Source: Sweltsa coloradensis
Lineage: Eukaryota; Arthropoda; Insecta; Plecoptera; Chloroperlidae
Assembly (NCBI GenBank): GCA_024449915.1
Contig: JAMZAV010000052.1
Location: 992,001-1,056,000 of the forward strand
Length of the DNA stretch: 64,000 nt
Reading direction: 5' to 3'
Positions within the stretch are counted from its first letter, which is position 1, and the number at the start of each line of letters is the position of its first letter. Under the pieces are notes generated by a model. It saw nothing but the letters and a program-made list of their open reading frames with translations, made no database searches and was not told where the DNA came from. The translations under genes and the position numbers were made by a program. This document shows, one piece after another, positions 1 to 11,145 of this stretch.

Positions 1-344
1 AATTGGACATGATGTACATTATTTAATGTTCCGTATAGGAGTAAAACATTTTATTCTTCCTTAAATTTCCCTTGAACATATTTAGGAGATGTGTAACATG
101 ACCTGGATCTCCTAAAGTGACTTTTCTATATTTAAAACATGCCGATTTACCTCACCACAAAACAAAAAAAAAACATCGTGGATTTTGTTATTTATCAATT
201 ATCTTAAATATTAACAAAACATCGTTTGGAAATGTACCAGAATATGCGAATCAACTGAGGATAACATAATATATCATTATATTATGCTCTTACATAATTT
301 AGAGATCGAATCAATTCTTAATGAAGTTGCTTTCGATAGACTCG

Positions 345-359
345 CCCCCCCCCCCCCCC
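345..359 (+). repeat. Poly-C run
   Basis: Fifteen C in a row in intron 1 of SPH copy 0; shorter C-rich tracts occupy the same place near 30650 and 41070. Confidence 0.8.
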
Positions 360-1277
360 ATTGGTGTCATAATGTTTAATGATAATTAGTCATGCCTGTA
401 CCAATTAAGGGGTAGTTTTCTTAACAGTACCCTGCACTTGCATGCATCACTTGCATTTTGTCAGAGGACACAAGTTTAATCGACGTCATAAAATGTAAAA
501 CCAAATAAAAACATATTCTAGTTTTAAAATACGATAAGTGAAACAATATATAGACTTTTAATCGTTGAATATTAATTAGAAGTCTCTCCAGTTAAAATCT
601 AATCTAATCCGAAGCATATTCTGAGGCAAGATGAGACTGATTTGAACCTAATCGTTCAACCAGGTGTTGTGTTCGTCCGTTGTTTGAAGTCTATACGTGC
701 ACACTGCTTGATAACTTATACCACGTGGTTTATGCGCTACTTCCTTGGGATGGGCTGAATAAACCTAACTTGCTATATTTTAGTAACTGAGGGTAATTTA
801 AAGAAAATCAATTTGCCATATTATTTGTCAGATGTCATTTAGAGGTACTTAATCGGTAGTGCTGAACTGTGCATGACGTCATGCAATCGCTTAAATGTAA
901 TGGCGCCATTGACATTGCCGGCCGTGAAATTATTCGATTTGTTTTCAAGTAGTTTAACCATGGTGCTGAACGATATAAGATATAAGCATGTTCAACGCAA
1001 TATAACATGTTAGTTTTTATTCTACGACGAAAAAATTAGAAAAATCCTAAATCGTGTTCACGGGAAATACTGCGCCTGACAAGTGCCTAATGTAAGTTGG
1101 AAACCCACACCTCGTAAAAATTAAATTTACACTTTACAGACAAACGTCAACGTGCTCTTACACAGATTTAAACGTTTGAAATATAATAGTACGACCTATC
1201 CTAACGGTCACGAGTTGTACCAGCTACACAATTTAAAGTGATACACTGATGTGGTTTAGCAGTTGATGTTAACTTAC

Positions 1278-1323
1278 CTAAAGCGGTGACGAGAAGCGCA
1301 CTCAACGCTATCAGTCGAAACAT
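1278..1323 (-). CDS. Serine protease homologue copy 0, exon 1 (rest off window)
   Basis: This is the first coding exon of a secreted trypsin-fold protein. On the minus strand the ATG at 1323-1321 opens a 15-codon signal peptide (MFRLIALSALLVTAL), followed by one base and a strong GTAAGT donor (phase 1). The exon matches the first exons at 16645-16690, 31635-31680 and 42068-42113 almost base for base. The downstream exons would lie left of position 1, so nothing can be said about whether this copy is intact. Positions 1-1277 belong to its first intron and match the intron 1 sequence near 30420-31630 and 40800-42060. That intron also carries one degenerate 190-bp satellite monomer (about 480-760). 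Confidence 0.8.
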
Positions 1324-1400
1324 GGCAGCAAGCAAATGCGACTTGTCTCACTATAGCCAGCAGTGCGATCTTAATGGATGATTTCATAAAGAATTAACTC

Positions 1401-1408
1401 TTAATATA
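1401..1408 (-). promoter_or_regulatory. TATA-like box of SPH copy 0
   Basis: TATATTAA on the minus strand, about 80 bases upstream of the ATG. The same octamer occurs at the same place before copies 1 and 2. Between it and the ATG the copies share a CATTAAG-type start region and a 5' leader. Confidence 0.4.
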
Positions 1409-2480
1409 CATTCAAGTATTTTGTTTACATGTCAGGAAAAATGATTAGATATCATTTTCAAGTACAGTGATAATTGCACATCGTTATAGCTAGCAGGGAC
1501 AGATATGAATACTTACGATGGGTGGCTTAAGTAATTACTTAATAAGTGATAAAACTTATAATTCTTTCCAATTTAGTAATATTTTTCTGCATGTCGTAGG
1601 GGAAACTCGTGCGTTTTAATCGTATGTTATGTGTTGGCGGCCATGATGATTCGGGAGGGGAAGTGGCGAACTTTGACTGGACAGAAGACGGTGTTTCTGT
1701 CACGTAATTTCCGCTGGCCTACTTCTAGGTTATAGTTTTTATCATAAAAGTGTGGACACCTTCTACGGTTTTAATTGCATTGCTGCTTGCTCTATCTAGA
1801 TCCTCTTGAGATCGGGAAAATAAATATTATCTTAAGTTGGAATGGAGGTAAACAGAATGTGAGCAATAGGTATTCTCGTATGGGTCTATTAGTAAATACT
1901 AAGCAACAGTTAATTTAATTATCACTTTTAATTTACATAATATATTTGCTATCGACATGCAATTTGATTAGAGATTCATTTGGGTGTTTCAAAGAATTAA
2001 TTACTGACGTAATCTGTATCGGAAAATAAGCAATCAAGTTTTCGTGGGATGGAGGACATTTTTGTTATGAGCCAATTTAAGTGATTTAGATGATGGTAAA
2101 CAATGCTAAATTATACTCGTTACTTGCATTTTTTGCGTTTGATATTATCCTCGTAACCAAAATTAAAAAAATTATCCATAAACATACACAGCACAGCCAT
2201 ACACAGCCATACACAGCCCACCCCTCTCCCACCCACCCCAATGTGATATTAGTACATTACACATACACTGGGCAATTCATCGAAAGCAGTAAAAAGTGCC
2301 TGAACGTGATAACGCGCCGTGGCTTGGCCGCTTGGCTGCGGTGTAGTGGTTTAATTAATTGGAACATCGATATATTCGAATTACTCTGTTGTACTAAAAA
2401 AATCATTATAATCTTATGCTTATCTTATATTTATCCGTTGTATTGTATCCCGAACGTAAATTAAATATACGATTGTTTTT

Positions 2481-2510
2481 TTTTATTTTTATTATTATTA
2501 TTATTATTAC
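2481..2510. repeat. ATT microsatellite
   Basis: T-rich run followed by about eight ATT units directly before an interspersed repeat copy. Confidence 0.7.
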
Positions 2511-2963
2511 TAGGAAAACGCTCAAGTCCCGCCGCGTTGATGGATGAGCGTAATTTTTTTTAAACGAAAAAAGCGTAAAATTGCGATCTTTTTAATAGAT
2601 AATTTTTCGATTACGCTCAAATTTCACACGAATATATTAATTCATAAAATTAAAGTTCTGTGAAAAAATCATTACAATCGGATAAAGCATGTAGATGTTA
2701 TAAGTCGAAGAATTTTTTTAAAATCGAAAAAAATCGTAAAATTGCGATTTTCATGAGAAATAATTTTTCGATCGATTTTTCCCCCCGTGCAGTTCTTCGT
2801 TCAGAGATTTTATAGACCTCCATAAAATTTCATCGCAATTGGAGTATTGGTTTAGCCGGAATCGTGTTCACAGACACACAAAAATACAAAAAAAAAACAT
2901 TCCGGATTTTTTTCTCCAGTGTAGTGAAATGGAATCTTCGCTTCGCTCGCTACGCTCATCCAA
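2510..2963 (+). repeat. Interspersed repeat family R1, copy a
   Basis: Begins with CTAGGAAAACGCTCAAGTCC and ends with a CGCTTCGCTCGCTACGCTCA tract. Full or partial copies with the same two ends lie at 28477-29250 and 52447-53030. The interior holds short AATCGTAAAA-type inverted blocks. The beginning and end both carry GATGAGCGTA in opposite senses. No coding capacity; class unknown, probably a non-autonomous transposon. Confidence 0.6.
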
Positions 2964-3008
2964 TTATTATTATTATTATTATTATTTGTATTATTATTAT
3001 TATTATTA

Positions 3009-3056
<48 letters not shown>
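2964..3056. repeat. ATT microsatellite beside Penelope left arm
   Basis: About 30 ATT units with two interruptions. Together with the ATT tract on the other side of the Penelope pair it brackets the element. The apparent poly-Asn, poly-Ile and poly-Tyr frames across it are not genes. Confidence 0.9.
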
Positions 3057-3147
3057 TCAAATTTAAGGCTTTCGCGGCCCGGTAAATAATTAACACAATT
3101 TATTGGTCGGGACATTTCGCCGCGTCGAATCTGCTTTAATTGCTTTT

Positions 3148-3181
3148 GACGTTTCAGCCCAACTGTGTGGGCTATCCTCAG
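3148..3181 (-). ncRNA. Hammerhead ribozyme-like motif, left arm
   Basis: Exact mirror of the motif at 4563-4596 on the opposite strand, with the same core bases and stem II. It lies close to the outer end of the left arm, where Penelope-like elements are known to carry minimal hammerheads. Confidence 0.5.
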
Positions 3182-3328
3182 AAAAACAAGATATTAATTC
3201 TAAAAACTTACAAAAATAAAGCCCAGACAAGGCGTTACATAGAAAAACAAAATCACAAAACAAACAGTTACCATGACCAGGCCCCGCCTTCTATAAACAT
3301 GCGTTACATTCTTATGAAGACCAAAATA

Positions 3329-3862
3329 TCACATTTGAGAGTTTCTGGTACGTATACGATCACTTCGTCGGACTCCACTTTCTTGGGGCTGATCCAGTTC
3401 TGGGACAGGGAGGACGAGAAGGTCTGTATTCGAAACCGGAAGTAAGATGTCGGGGATAATGCAACTATTTTTGATACGGTCAGCGTTGGAGTTGTCTTGA
3501 ATCCTTTTCAATATAGGCGCCCACGACCCGCTCAGCTTAAACCCAACATCACCATTAAAATTGTTTGGTGTTTTAGCAATTTCAATGGACTCTCTAACCA
3601 ATCTTGGAAGTAAACGAGGCTCTTTGCAAACTATTGTGGCACTCTCAAACAGAATTTCATGTCTTGGATTGTTAACATTTTCACAAGCATGTTTAGCCAC
3701 CGCTGACTGTTCTTCTCGAGCATGCCTACAATGAGCTTTATGTTCTTTAAGTCTTGTTCCCACTGTCCTGCATGTTTGGCCTATATAAACCAACCCACAC
3801 TTGCAAGGAATTTGGTAAACACCACTCTCTTGCAGTGGAATGATATCTTTGACTGGCTTCAT
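3329..3862 (-). CDS. GIY-YIG endonuclease fragment of Penelope-like element, left arm
   Basis: A 177-residue open frame that starts inside the element, since the upstream part is cut at the inversion point. Near the N-terminus it shows GVYQIPC followed by VYIGQT, the two strands that name the GIY-YIG nuclease family. TRLKEH follows with the conserved Arg, then a Cys/His-bearing segment and an NNFNGDVGFKLSGSW motif typical of Penelope endonucleases. The zinc-finger-like CKC pattern is also present. It is a fragment of an ORF that would normally follow a reverse transcriptase. Confidence 0.75.
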   Translation of the reverse strand: MKPVKDIIPLQESGVYQIPCKCGLVYIGQTCRTVGTRLKEHKAHCRHAREEQSAVAKHACENVNNPRHEILFESATIVCKEPRLLPRLVRESIEIAKTPNNFNGDVGFKLSGSWAPILKRIQDNSNADRIKNSCIIPDILLPVSNTDLLVLPVPELDQPQESGVRRSDRIRTRNSQM

Positions 3863-3880
3863 TCAAAAGGTAGCCAATTT

Positions 3881-4439
3881 GATGAAGCCAGTCAAAGATA
3901 TCATTCCACTGCAAGAGAGTGGTGTTTACCAAATTCCTTGCAAGTGTGGGTTGGTTTATATAGGCCAAACATGCAGGACAGTGGGAACAAGACTTAAAGA
4001 ACATAAAGCTCATTGTAGGCATGCTCGAGAAGAACAGTCAGCGGTGGCTAAACATGCTTGTGAAAATGTTAACAATCCAAGACATGAAATTCTGTTTGAG
4101 AGTGCCACAATAGTTTGCAAAGAGCCTCGTTTACTTCCAAGATTGGTTAGAGAGTCCATTGAAATTGCTAAAACACCAAACAATTTTAATGGTGATGTTG
4201 GGTTTAAGCTGAGCGGGTCGTGGGCGCCTATATTGAAAAGGATTCAAGACAACTCCAACGCTGACCGTATCAAAAATAGTTGCATTATCCCGACATCTTA
4301 CTTCCGGTTTCGAATACAGACCTTCTCGTCCTCCCTGTCCCAGAACTGGATCAGCCCCAAGAAAGTGGAGTCCGACGAAGTGATCGTATACGTACCAGAA
4401 ACTCTCAAATGTGATATTTTGGTCTTCATAAGAATGTAA
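3881..4439 (+). pseudogene. GIY-YIG endonuclease fragment, right arm, frameshifted C-terminus
   Basis: Mirror copy of the left-arm frame, identical over the nuclease core (VYIGQT, TRLKEH, NNFNGDVGF). After the CIIP motif the right arm has three C residues where the left arm has four, so the last 40 or so residues are read in another frame. The left arm keeps the ancestral-looking C-terminus. The frame is open at its start only because of the spacer sequence between the arms. Confidence 0.75.
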
Positions 4440-4562
4440 CGCATGTTTATAGAAGGGCGGGCCTGGTCATGGTAACTGTTTGTTTTGTGATTTTGTTTTT
4501 CTATGTAACGCCTTGTCTGGGCTTTTATTTTTGTAAGTTTTTAGAATTAATATCTTGTTTTT

Positions 4563-4596
4563 CTGAGGATAGCCCACACAGTTGGGCTGAAACGTC
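4563..4596 (+). ncRNA. Hammerhead ribozyme-like motif, right arm
   Basis: The core reads CTGAGGA, then a six-base stem (AGCCCA / TGGGCT) with a short loop, then GAAAC and GTC. This matches the hammerhead core CUGANGA, stem II, GAAA and a GUC cleavage triplet. Flanking TTGTTTTT and AAAAGCAA could pair as stem I. Stem III would be minimal, as reported for ribozymes in Penelope-like elements. Sequence-level match only; activity is not shown. Confidence 0.5.
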
Positions 4597-4652
4597 AAAA
4601 GCAATTAAAGCAGATTCGACGCGGCGAAATGTCCCGACCAATAAATTGTGTT

Positions 4653-4653
4653 A

Positions 4654-4688
<35 letters not shown>

Positions 4689-4689
4689 G
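4653..4689. repeat. ATT microsatellite beside Penelope right arm
   Basis: About twelve ATT units directly abutting the outer end of the right arm. Confidence 0.85.
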
Positions 4690-4834
4690 TTTGTATTGTC
4701 ATTTGATAAGAATAATGGGAAATCATTCAATTAAATTGTATTGCATATTAATCTTCAGTGCTTTGCACGGGAAGGTTTCTCTATTAGGGCCTACTACCGA
4801 AATATCTTGAAATAATAAAAACTAATCATCGACT

Positions 4835-4872
4835 GGGGATCAAACCCAAAACCTACTGCTCCCTACAAATAT
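4835..4872 (-). repeat. tRNA-like B-box relic, unit 1
   Basis: Minus strand carries a GGTTTTGGGTTTGATCCCC-type B-box. Matching relics occur at 17478-17515 and 33425-33462 in the other units, so it was in the ancestral unit. No complete cloverleaf is visible. Confidence 0.4.
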
Positions 4873-5891
4873 AATTAATTGATATTTGGGATGCTCCGGT
4901 ATCGAACAGTTGTCGGAAGAGTGCAATAAACAATAACGCGAAGCAAAGCATTCTATAGTGCTGATCTATGCATAATGATTCGAATGGTGTCCTGCAGTAG
5001 TTCACGAGCAAAGTCATGCAGCCAATCAGAATAAGTTTTAAACAAAATTACATGACCTGTCACTCAAAGGGGTGAAAAAGCTTCGTATCGCTGGTTGCGC
5101 CACTTGCTGGAGTAGAAAATAGCGCCGAAACGTGCTTCCGTAGTTCCAATGTACAGCGGACACACCTTAGACCTAATCGAAAGTTCTCAGATTCTTAGAC
5201 ATGTTAGACAAAGATACATGTGCGTGTTATACTTTTTACAATTAGTGCTTACGAACGCCTATAAAAATTCGTGGAAAAAGGTTCATTTGATAAAAATCCC
5301 TAAAAGTTCATATTTTTTTTTTTTAAACGGAACATTTTTGGAAAAAGTACAACACGGGTGAAAGGTGTTTTTACTGAGTACAAAAAATCTGAACATCTCA
5401 TTTGTGTCGTTAAATACAATGGAACTACGAAAACACTGCAACACAGCGAAATAATGCAGGTTCCATGAGCCTTTAATTGAAAAATCCTATTATTACCCCC
5501 ATTTAAATCGAAAACTTGATATCCTCATTTGTGGACACAGGGTCTCAGAGGGTTAAAGCAGGCTTACATTTTAGCAATATCATAATAATTTCACGAAGGC
5601 TTGCTGCTTGGCACCTATATATTAATATTTCTTCTAAATCTATCTCAAATTGAGTATAGCATTCTACAAATTTAGTTCATTTCTTTGGATTTTCGACACT
5701 GTTCTCTGATTAGTGGTTATAAAGGGGGAAATAATGATGTGAAATACGTCAGCGTTGTTCCTTTTTTATTTGTTTAAAAATAATTAAATCAATCTTTTAT
5801 ACATAAGTATTCATTATTTGAATTGGACAATATTATTATGATCAGAAATACGACACCACAGAGAGTTGTGACATTTAATTTACGCCGTGTT

Positions 5892-5897
5892 TTTATT
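5892..5897 (-). terminator. Polyadenylation signal of SPH copy 1
   Basis: AATAAA on the minus strand about 40 bases after the TAG stop; conserved at the same distance in copies 2 and 3. Confidence 0.45.
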
Positions 5898-6870
5898 TTA
5901 TTTTGCACACGACACAAGGCTGATATTCTGTTGGTTCTAAACACCAGCTATGCTCTTGATCCAGGGTCGGACAGAATCTATCCTAAAGAAGACATTTGGA
6001 TGATCTACGCGTCCACAGTAGAGACTAGACTGGATAGATACTCCGATGAGACGGGGATGACCAAGCGCTGTATTGATCAGTGGGCCACCGAAGTCACCCT
6101 AAAAGTAAGAAAAACACATTTGTGACGCGTTTTAAATAAAACTGACGTTTTTTAAATGGAGTTTAATACTGATTGGTTACAACGAAAATTTAAAGAACCT
6201 GCTTGTACAGTAACATGTGAGTTCCAACGCAGATAATGAGTGTCGTCTTTACTAGTGACATTGATCCCGTCCATGAACAACAATTTTATGTTTTTGATAA
6301 TAATATGTGAGGTTACCATTACAGTAAATCATTTAGCAGCCAGTCGAACCTTTACCGAAATATTACTTCGACCGAGCCAAATCGTTTTTCTTAATTTTCA
6401 ACATAAGTGACGATTGAAATTCTCTGGGAACTGGGTTGACTATTTTCTTTGACAATGGTGGCTCTACTGTAAGATGAGGCTATATTTTTCTCGCGCTTTG
6501 ATCCCTTCAGTTAATTGCACTGACCGGGGGCATATTTCAAGAGACTCCTCCACAGGCTCCCCCGAAGTCTCCCTCCGATAAATTATTTATTATCCTAAAA
6601 TGTAAAAGGAGTTACTACCCTCAAAATGCGATTTTACACAATTTTCTGCACTTGGAAAGATAAGTTTAAATAAATTTAAACTACATTTTGGCCAAAATTT
6701 AATTTACCTGTATCCTAAAATTTGCGATATGTTTTTATAAGTATGATTCATATTATGCACGTCAAAATTTATTATAGGCCTCGATGCTAAAACAACTCCA
6801 AAGTCACTGTTTACAAATTCCTAAGTCAGGAACTAATGAGATTAAGTGCTAATCAGGGGTTAATAAACTT

Positions 6871-6940
6871 CTGCCTAAAGGGAATCGTACCCTCTGCATT
6901 GGAAGCAGATACGCTATCCACAAGACCAACTAATCACACA
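6871..6940 (-). repeat. tRNA-like sequence, intron 6 of SPH copy 1
   Basis: On the minus strand TGGTCTTGTGGATAGCG resembles an A-box. It is followed by a perfect five-base anticodon-type stem (TCTGC / GCAGA) around the loop TTCCAAT, then a GGTACGATTCCC B-box-like arm. The acceptor ends do not pair, so this looks like a tRNA-derived SINE relic rather than a working tRNA. It is kept at the same intron position in all three units. Confidence 0.5.
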
Positions 6941-7724
6941 TTTTGAATTTTCTGTAGGCCCTCTCAAATACCAGCAATACTAGCAATACATTCGATTCCT
7001 AGGACACGTAATAATTTCCTAGTGTTTAGCTCTTTTTGTGTATGTTCGTTCTGAAAAATCTCTAAAAAGATTGCCTATAATTCATCACATTGACACAATT
7101 TGTGATTTAAATATAATAAATAGCTTTAAATTGTATCCATTAGCATTTCTTCGTCTCTGGTGAACGCATGAATATCAGTAACACGTAGTTGTTGAGTTGT
7201 TCTGCGTGTTGTTTTAGTCGAGTTGGTGGACGGAGCACGGACAAGGAATTAGAAATGTCTTCCATTTGATTTAATTACTCACCGTGCAAATTCCTTTTTT
7301 GTCTTTTGAGGCAGTACATGACATAGTATCCGCTATTGTGAAGTTGGTTACAATGCAGGCATCTCTATCTATAATTTCCATTTCTACTTGTTTGAGCTCC
7401 ACCGATAATGCAGAAGAACCGTCCTAAAAACAACAATACAACACATTAATGTCACTGAGCAAACCAATTTATTTTGTTGCTGAAATTGAAATCGGTAAAT
7501 AAACTTCCTTGTAGGAAGTCGCGTTTACAAAAAACAGATGTTTCCAAATAAATCTCCTGTATGTGGTACTAGTGTTTAATGTCCACTTTAATGATAGTTT
7601 ATTGTTCGATGTGCATAGAAATCTTAAACTAATATCTTTCATATTTTTGTTCTGAACAAATTTGGCATTTTATAGCATTTATTTTTTATTTCCATCAACC
7701 ACCTTTAGATGTGTGTGGTGTGGT

Positions 7725-7741
7725 GGGGGGGGGGGGGGGGG
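7725..7741 (+). repeat. Poly-G run, SPH intron 5
   Basis: Seventeen G in a row after a TGTGTGGTG stretch. Equivalent runs lie at 22631-22646 and 36400-36411 beside the same flanking sequence (TATTGC...ACATTGAGATAT). Confidence 0.8.
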
Positions 7742-9849
7742 TATTGCTATAACATTGAGATATAAGTAATTTTTAATGATAACAATTACATTTTGTGTCA
7801 CAAAATAGGTTATACTACAGAATATAGACAGAATTTGTCAAAGCATGGAAAAACAAATTTTTAGTAAAATTAACATTTTTTAGTGTACGTTATAGTTATA
7901 TTCTTTTAAATGAGACCGCTGTCCCATCTATCAAAATAATTTTAAAATTGATTTTAGTTTATTTTCCAAATTTATACTTAAAAAATTATCCGCACCAAGT
8001 TTTGAGTACAAAATTTAAATCTTGTATTTGGTCTTGTTGTTTGCATATTGTACTTACCGAAGTCGCCCCCCATCCGTAACTCCAGACTGGCCAGCCGGCT
8101 CCTGGATCATCGCTCTCGATGAGTACTGGGTCGAATGTGCTGAACTTAGTCCTCACCTGAAAGCGTATGACCATATTATGTAGAGGAGAGGAAAATTAGC
8201 AATTTCAAATACAAAATTGCAGCATAATTATATGATGGTACACAGATAGAAATAAAAAAATGCCTCAGCTGGGAATACTTTTCACACAGTTGAAACGAAG
8301 CCAATATGTGATGACATTATTACACAAAAATGAGAAAGTAATTTAGGAATTCATGATTCGGTGGTGGAAACCATGAATGATACCCTACTTTTATTTTCTT
8401 CAAATCATGTTGAAGATTGAGCATCCATATAGGGCTATAGGCCAAACGCTAAATTTACTTTACAATTTACTTACACAATTATATATTTAAAACGCGAGGT
8501 TTTTTTTTTTAAGATCAATTGATTATGAATGCTTCAGTCAAGTTCACTTTTACTTCATTTGACCATCACAAGAGTTTGGGCTGTGTTTATGGAATGTTTT
8601 TCCAACAAAATGAATTTTCTGAATTGAAGTTTTGAATTGCTAACCTGATAATTCAAGTATTTGAATCGCTATTACTTGATAATTATTTTATTTTAAAATT
8701 TCAATTGTCAATTTGTGAAACACTGATATTGATTTAAATTAATAACATCTGAATCTGATGTATCGAAAAAAAAAGAACAAATTAAGTAAATTCCTTCAAA
8801 TTGCATAAAAATGAGACGTTAAGCAATATCCAATCAATCAATGATCAAACACCAATGAATTTTTTATAACGAAAAAGCTTCAATTAAACCATACAATTAG
8901 ATTTAAATCAGTAAGTTGATAAAAATTAATAAATCAAGATAAAAAAAATACTGATTTAAAAATTCAATAATTGTTTTCCATATCTCGAAGTGTACATGAG
9001 AATTGTTAGCTCACCTTGAGAATAGCGACATTGTTGTCCCTGGTGACGTTACTGTAGTGTGAGTTGATATACAAGTGGTATGCATCAAATGTTTGTCTGC
9101 GACACAAAGAGGTCGAGTCTGCATGGACAGTGGATGTTAGTAACGTTCAATCTAAAATGGTTAAAACACAAGCTCATTTGTAATTAATATATGCCTAAAC
9201 TTTGTAATATTTAACTGAGTTTCTTCATATGCTACCTGAAAATTTTTGGTATATGAGGTATAGTTTAGGTAGTATGTTGATTTTGTTATGGTTAAACCCG
9301 CGAAAAAGTTTATATTGCTAGTTTTTTACTAATGACTGTTTGTTAATGTTAATATTTCTTGTAGTTATGTTTAATATACTAATGTATGAGGTTTGGCAGT
9401 GACCAAGTGTTGTTGTTAGGAGCTATGCTCTTTCCTGCCATCCTCGTGACACATTAATTATCGAATGTGTTCCGGAAAATAATAAATACATTAACTGTAC
9501 ATAATGTCGAAATTTAGAATTTAGTACTACAGCCCTTCGGGCGATACTGAAAAAGTTTCTGGAGTGGCAATGGAGGTCATGGCCGGCATGACTTGGCACA
9601 TGTAAATAAAGGCCCATTTTTCGTAAGTGTTGCTTGTTACTTTTTTTGTTGCAAAATGGATTCGACACAACGATAATATGTTGTTATGAATGTACTTAAC
9701 AATAACAATAACAACTGCAACATGTTTGGTTTAATGAACAAATATGGGCCCCAAATGGATGGTATACACGATATTTGATGCATGAAACCGTGCGTATATA
9801 TTTTACATTAATGTTAAATTAATTAAGATCATTGTTATAAGACTTACCC

Positions 9850-10600
9850 TTCGACGCACTCTGCTGCCCGTGATTTACATGTTGAACGTTTTTTTATACA
9901 GCACTCCACATATGTGCGTGCCCTTCGTATCTTATTGACACCTAAGGACATGAATAATAATAAATACTCCCGACTAAATTCCCTTAATGCAGGTAGCTTA
10001 AAACATTACACCACAGTCATTTTTTTTTTTTTAAAGAATTTTTTCATTTCTTTGGGTTTTTATTATTTTTAAAACTTTTTAAAAACCTTTTTTTTTAACA
10101 AAACCCTAATCACAAAAATGAGAAAATCCTCAATTATATCCAAAATACACCCCTTTTTTAAAGTTTCGTTCCCCCAGTTTAAATCTTCATGGGGCCTATT
10201 GTTTTGTTTTACTTGGGGTTTTTTGGGGCTAACCCCGGGGAATTTTTGATGCTTTTTTTAAGGTGTCGACTACTTCTTTCTGGTTATGCCCAGTGGCGGG
10301 GATCCTTGTAGTTGTAATACTGAGGACTTTTTTTATTTAAGTGTAATATAAGACTGGCTGCCACCACGAAGGAGAAATATTCGCAGCTGTTATCTAGGGC
10401 TTGTGTTACTTTTAAGTAAGATATTTAAAATATGGTAAGATAAAATAAAAAGTGCTTTGTTTTATGGTTTAAAAATTTTTATTTTGGGTTTATTTTTAAA
10501 AAACTCGCGGTAAGTTTGTATTTGAAACCTTTTGTGTTGTGTAAAAAAAAAATTTTTTTCCCTTTTTTTTTTTTTTTTTTTTTTCTTTCCCCAAAAATTT

Positions 10601-10641
<41 letters not shown>

Positions 10642-10644
10642 CCC

Positions 10645-10676
<32 letters not shown>

Positions 10677-10768
10677 TTTTTTTTTTTTTTTTTTTAAAAA
10701 TTCCTTATTCATAAAAAAAAAAAAAATTTTTTTTTTTTTCCCCCCTTTTTTTTTTTTTTTTCTTTTTT

Positions 10769-10799
<31 letters not shown>

Positions 10800-11145
10800 C
10801 CCCCCCCCCAAAAGAAGAAATTTTTTTCAAAAATTTTTTTTTATTTTTCTAAAAAAAGTAAGGGGGGGAAATGGTTCCCCTTAAAAAAAAAAATAATAAA
10901 ATTTTTTTTTTTTAATTTTCCCGCCCTTTTTTAAAAAAAGAACCTTTAAAATTTTTTTTAAAATTTTTTTTGGTTTTGAAAAAAAATTAAAATTTTTCCC
11001 CTTTTTTTTTATTAAAATTTTTAAAAAAAAAATTTTTTTTTTTTTCCCGGGAAAAAAGGGGGTTTAAAAAAATTTTTTTGGGGAAAAAAAAAAAAAAAAA
11101 ACCCCCCCCTTTTTTTAAAAAAATTCCCAAAAAAATTTTTTTCTG
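9850..11145. other. Homopolymer-expanded, probably mis-assembled stretch
   Basis: From about 9850, and severely from 10020 to 11145, nearly every base run is lengthened compared with the paralogous blocks at 25760-28400 and 38880-39730. For example, unit 2 reads AATCCGGGAATTGAATGC where this copy reads AACCCCGGGGAATTTTTGATG. Between 10550 and 11140 only long runs of T, A, C and G remain; about 220 bases in the paralogue correspond to about 600 here. Recognisable paralogous sequence resumes at about 11145. Poly-Lys and poly-Phe frames across it are artefacts. A failed consensus is more likely than biology. Confidence 0.75.
10130..10545 (-). mobile_element. LINE RNase H fragment, unit 1 (distorted)
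   Basis: Corresponds to the RNase H fragment at 39060-39640 but with expanded homopolymers. The segment for GIPGNE-VDTLAK can still be recognised near 10230-10300 on the minus strand. Not translatable as it stands. Confidence 0.5.

Larger units (their letters stand above)
3082..4660. mobile_element. Penelope-like element 3' ends in head-to-head inverted repeat
   Basis: Two nearly identical arms of about 780 bp (3087-3862 and 3881-4655) are arranged as an inverted repeat around a short spacer. Each arm carries the C-terminal GIY-YIG endonuclease part of a Penelope-like retroelement and a hammerhead-like motif near its outer end. Each arm ends next to an ATT microsatellite. No reverse transcriptase domain is present, so neither arm is autonomous. 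The near identity of the arms suggests a recent origin. Inverted partial copies are a known habit of Penelope-type insertions. Confidence 0.8.

Noticed and set aside
2839..3115. Poly-Asn / poly-Ile / poly-Tyr frames
   Set aside because: Translations of the ATT microsatellite in different frames.
3722..4022. Two overlapping 91-residue frames
   Set aside because: Antisense shadows of the GIY-YIG frames, one on each arm of the palindrome.
5823..6125. Plus-strand frame that looks protein-like, repeated at 18539-18781
   Set aside because: It is the antisense of SPH exon 7. The minus strand gives GDFGGP, a splice acceptor and a stop, which explains its conservation.
6871..6940. Functional tRNA gene
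   Set aside because: Good anticodon-type stem but no pairing acceptor stem and a shortened variable region.
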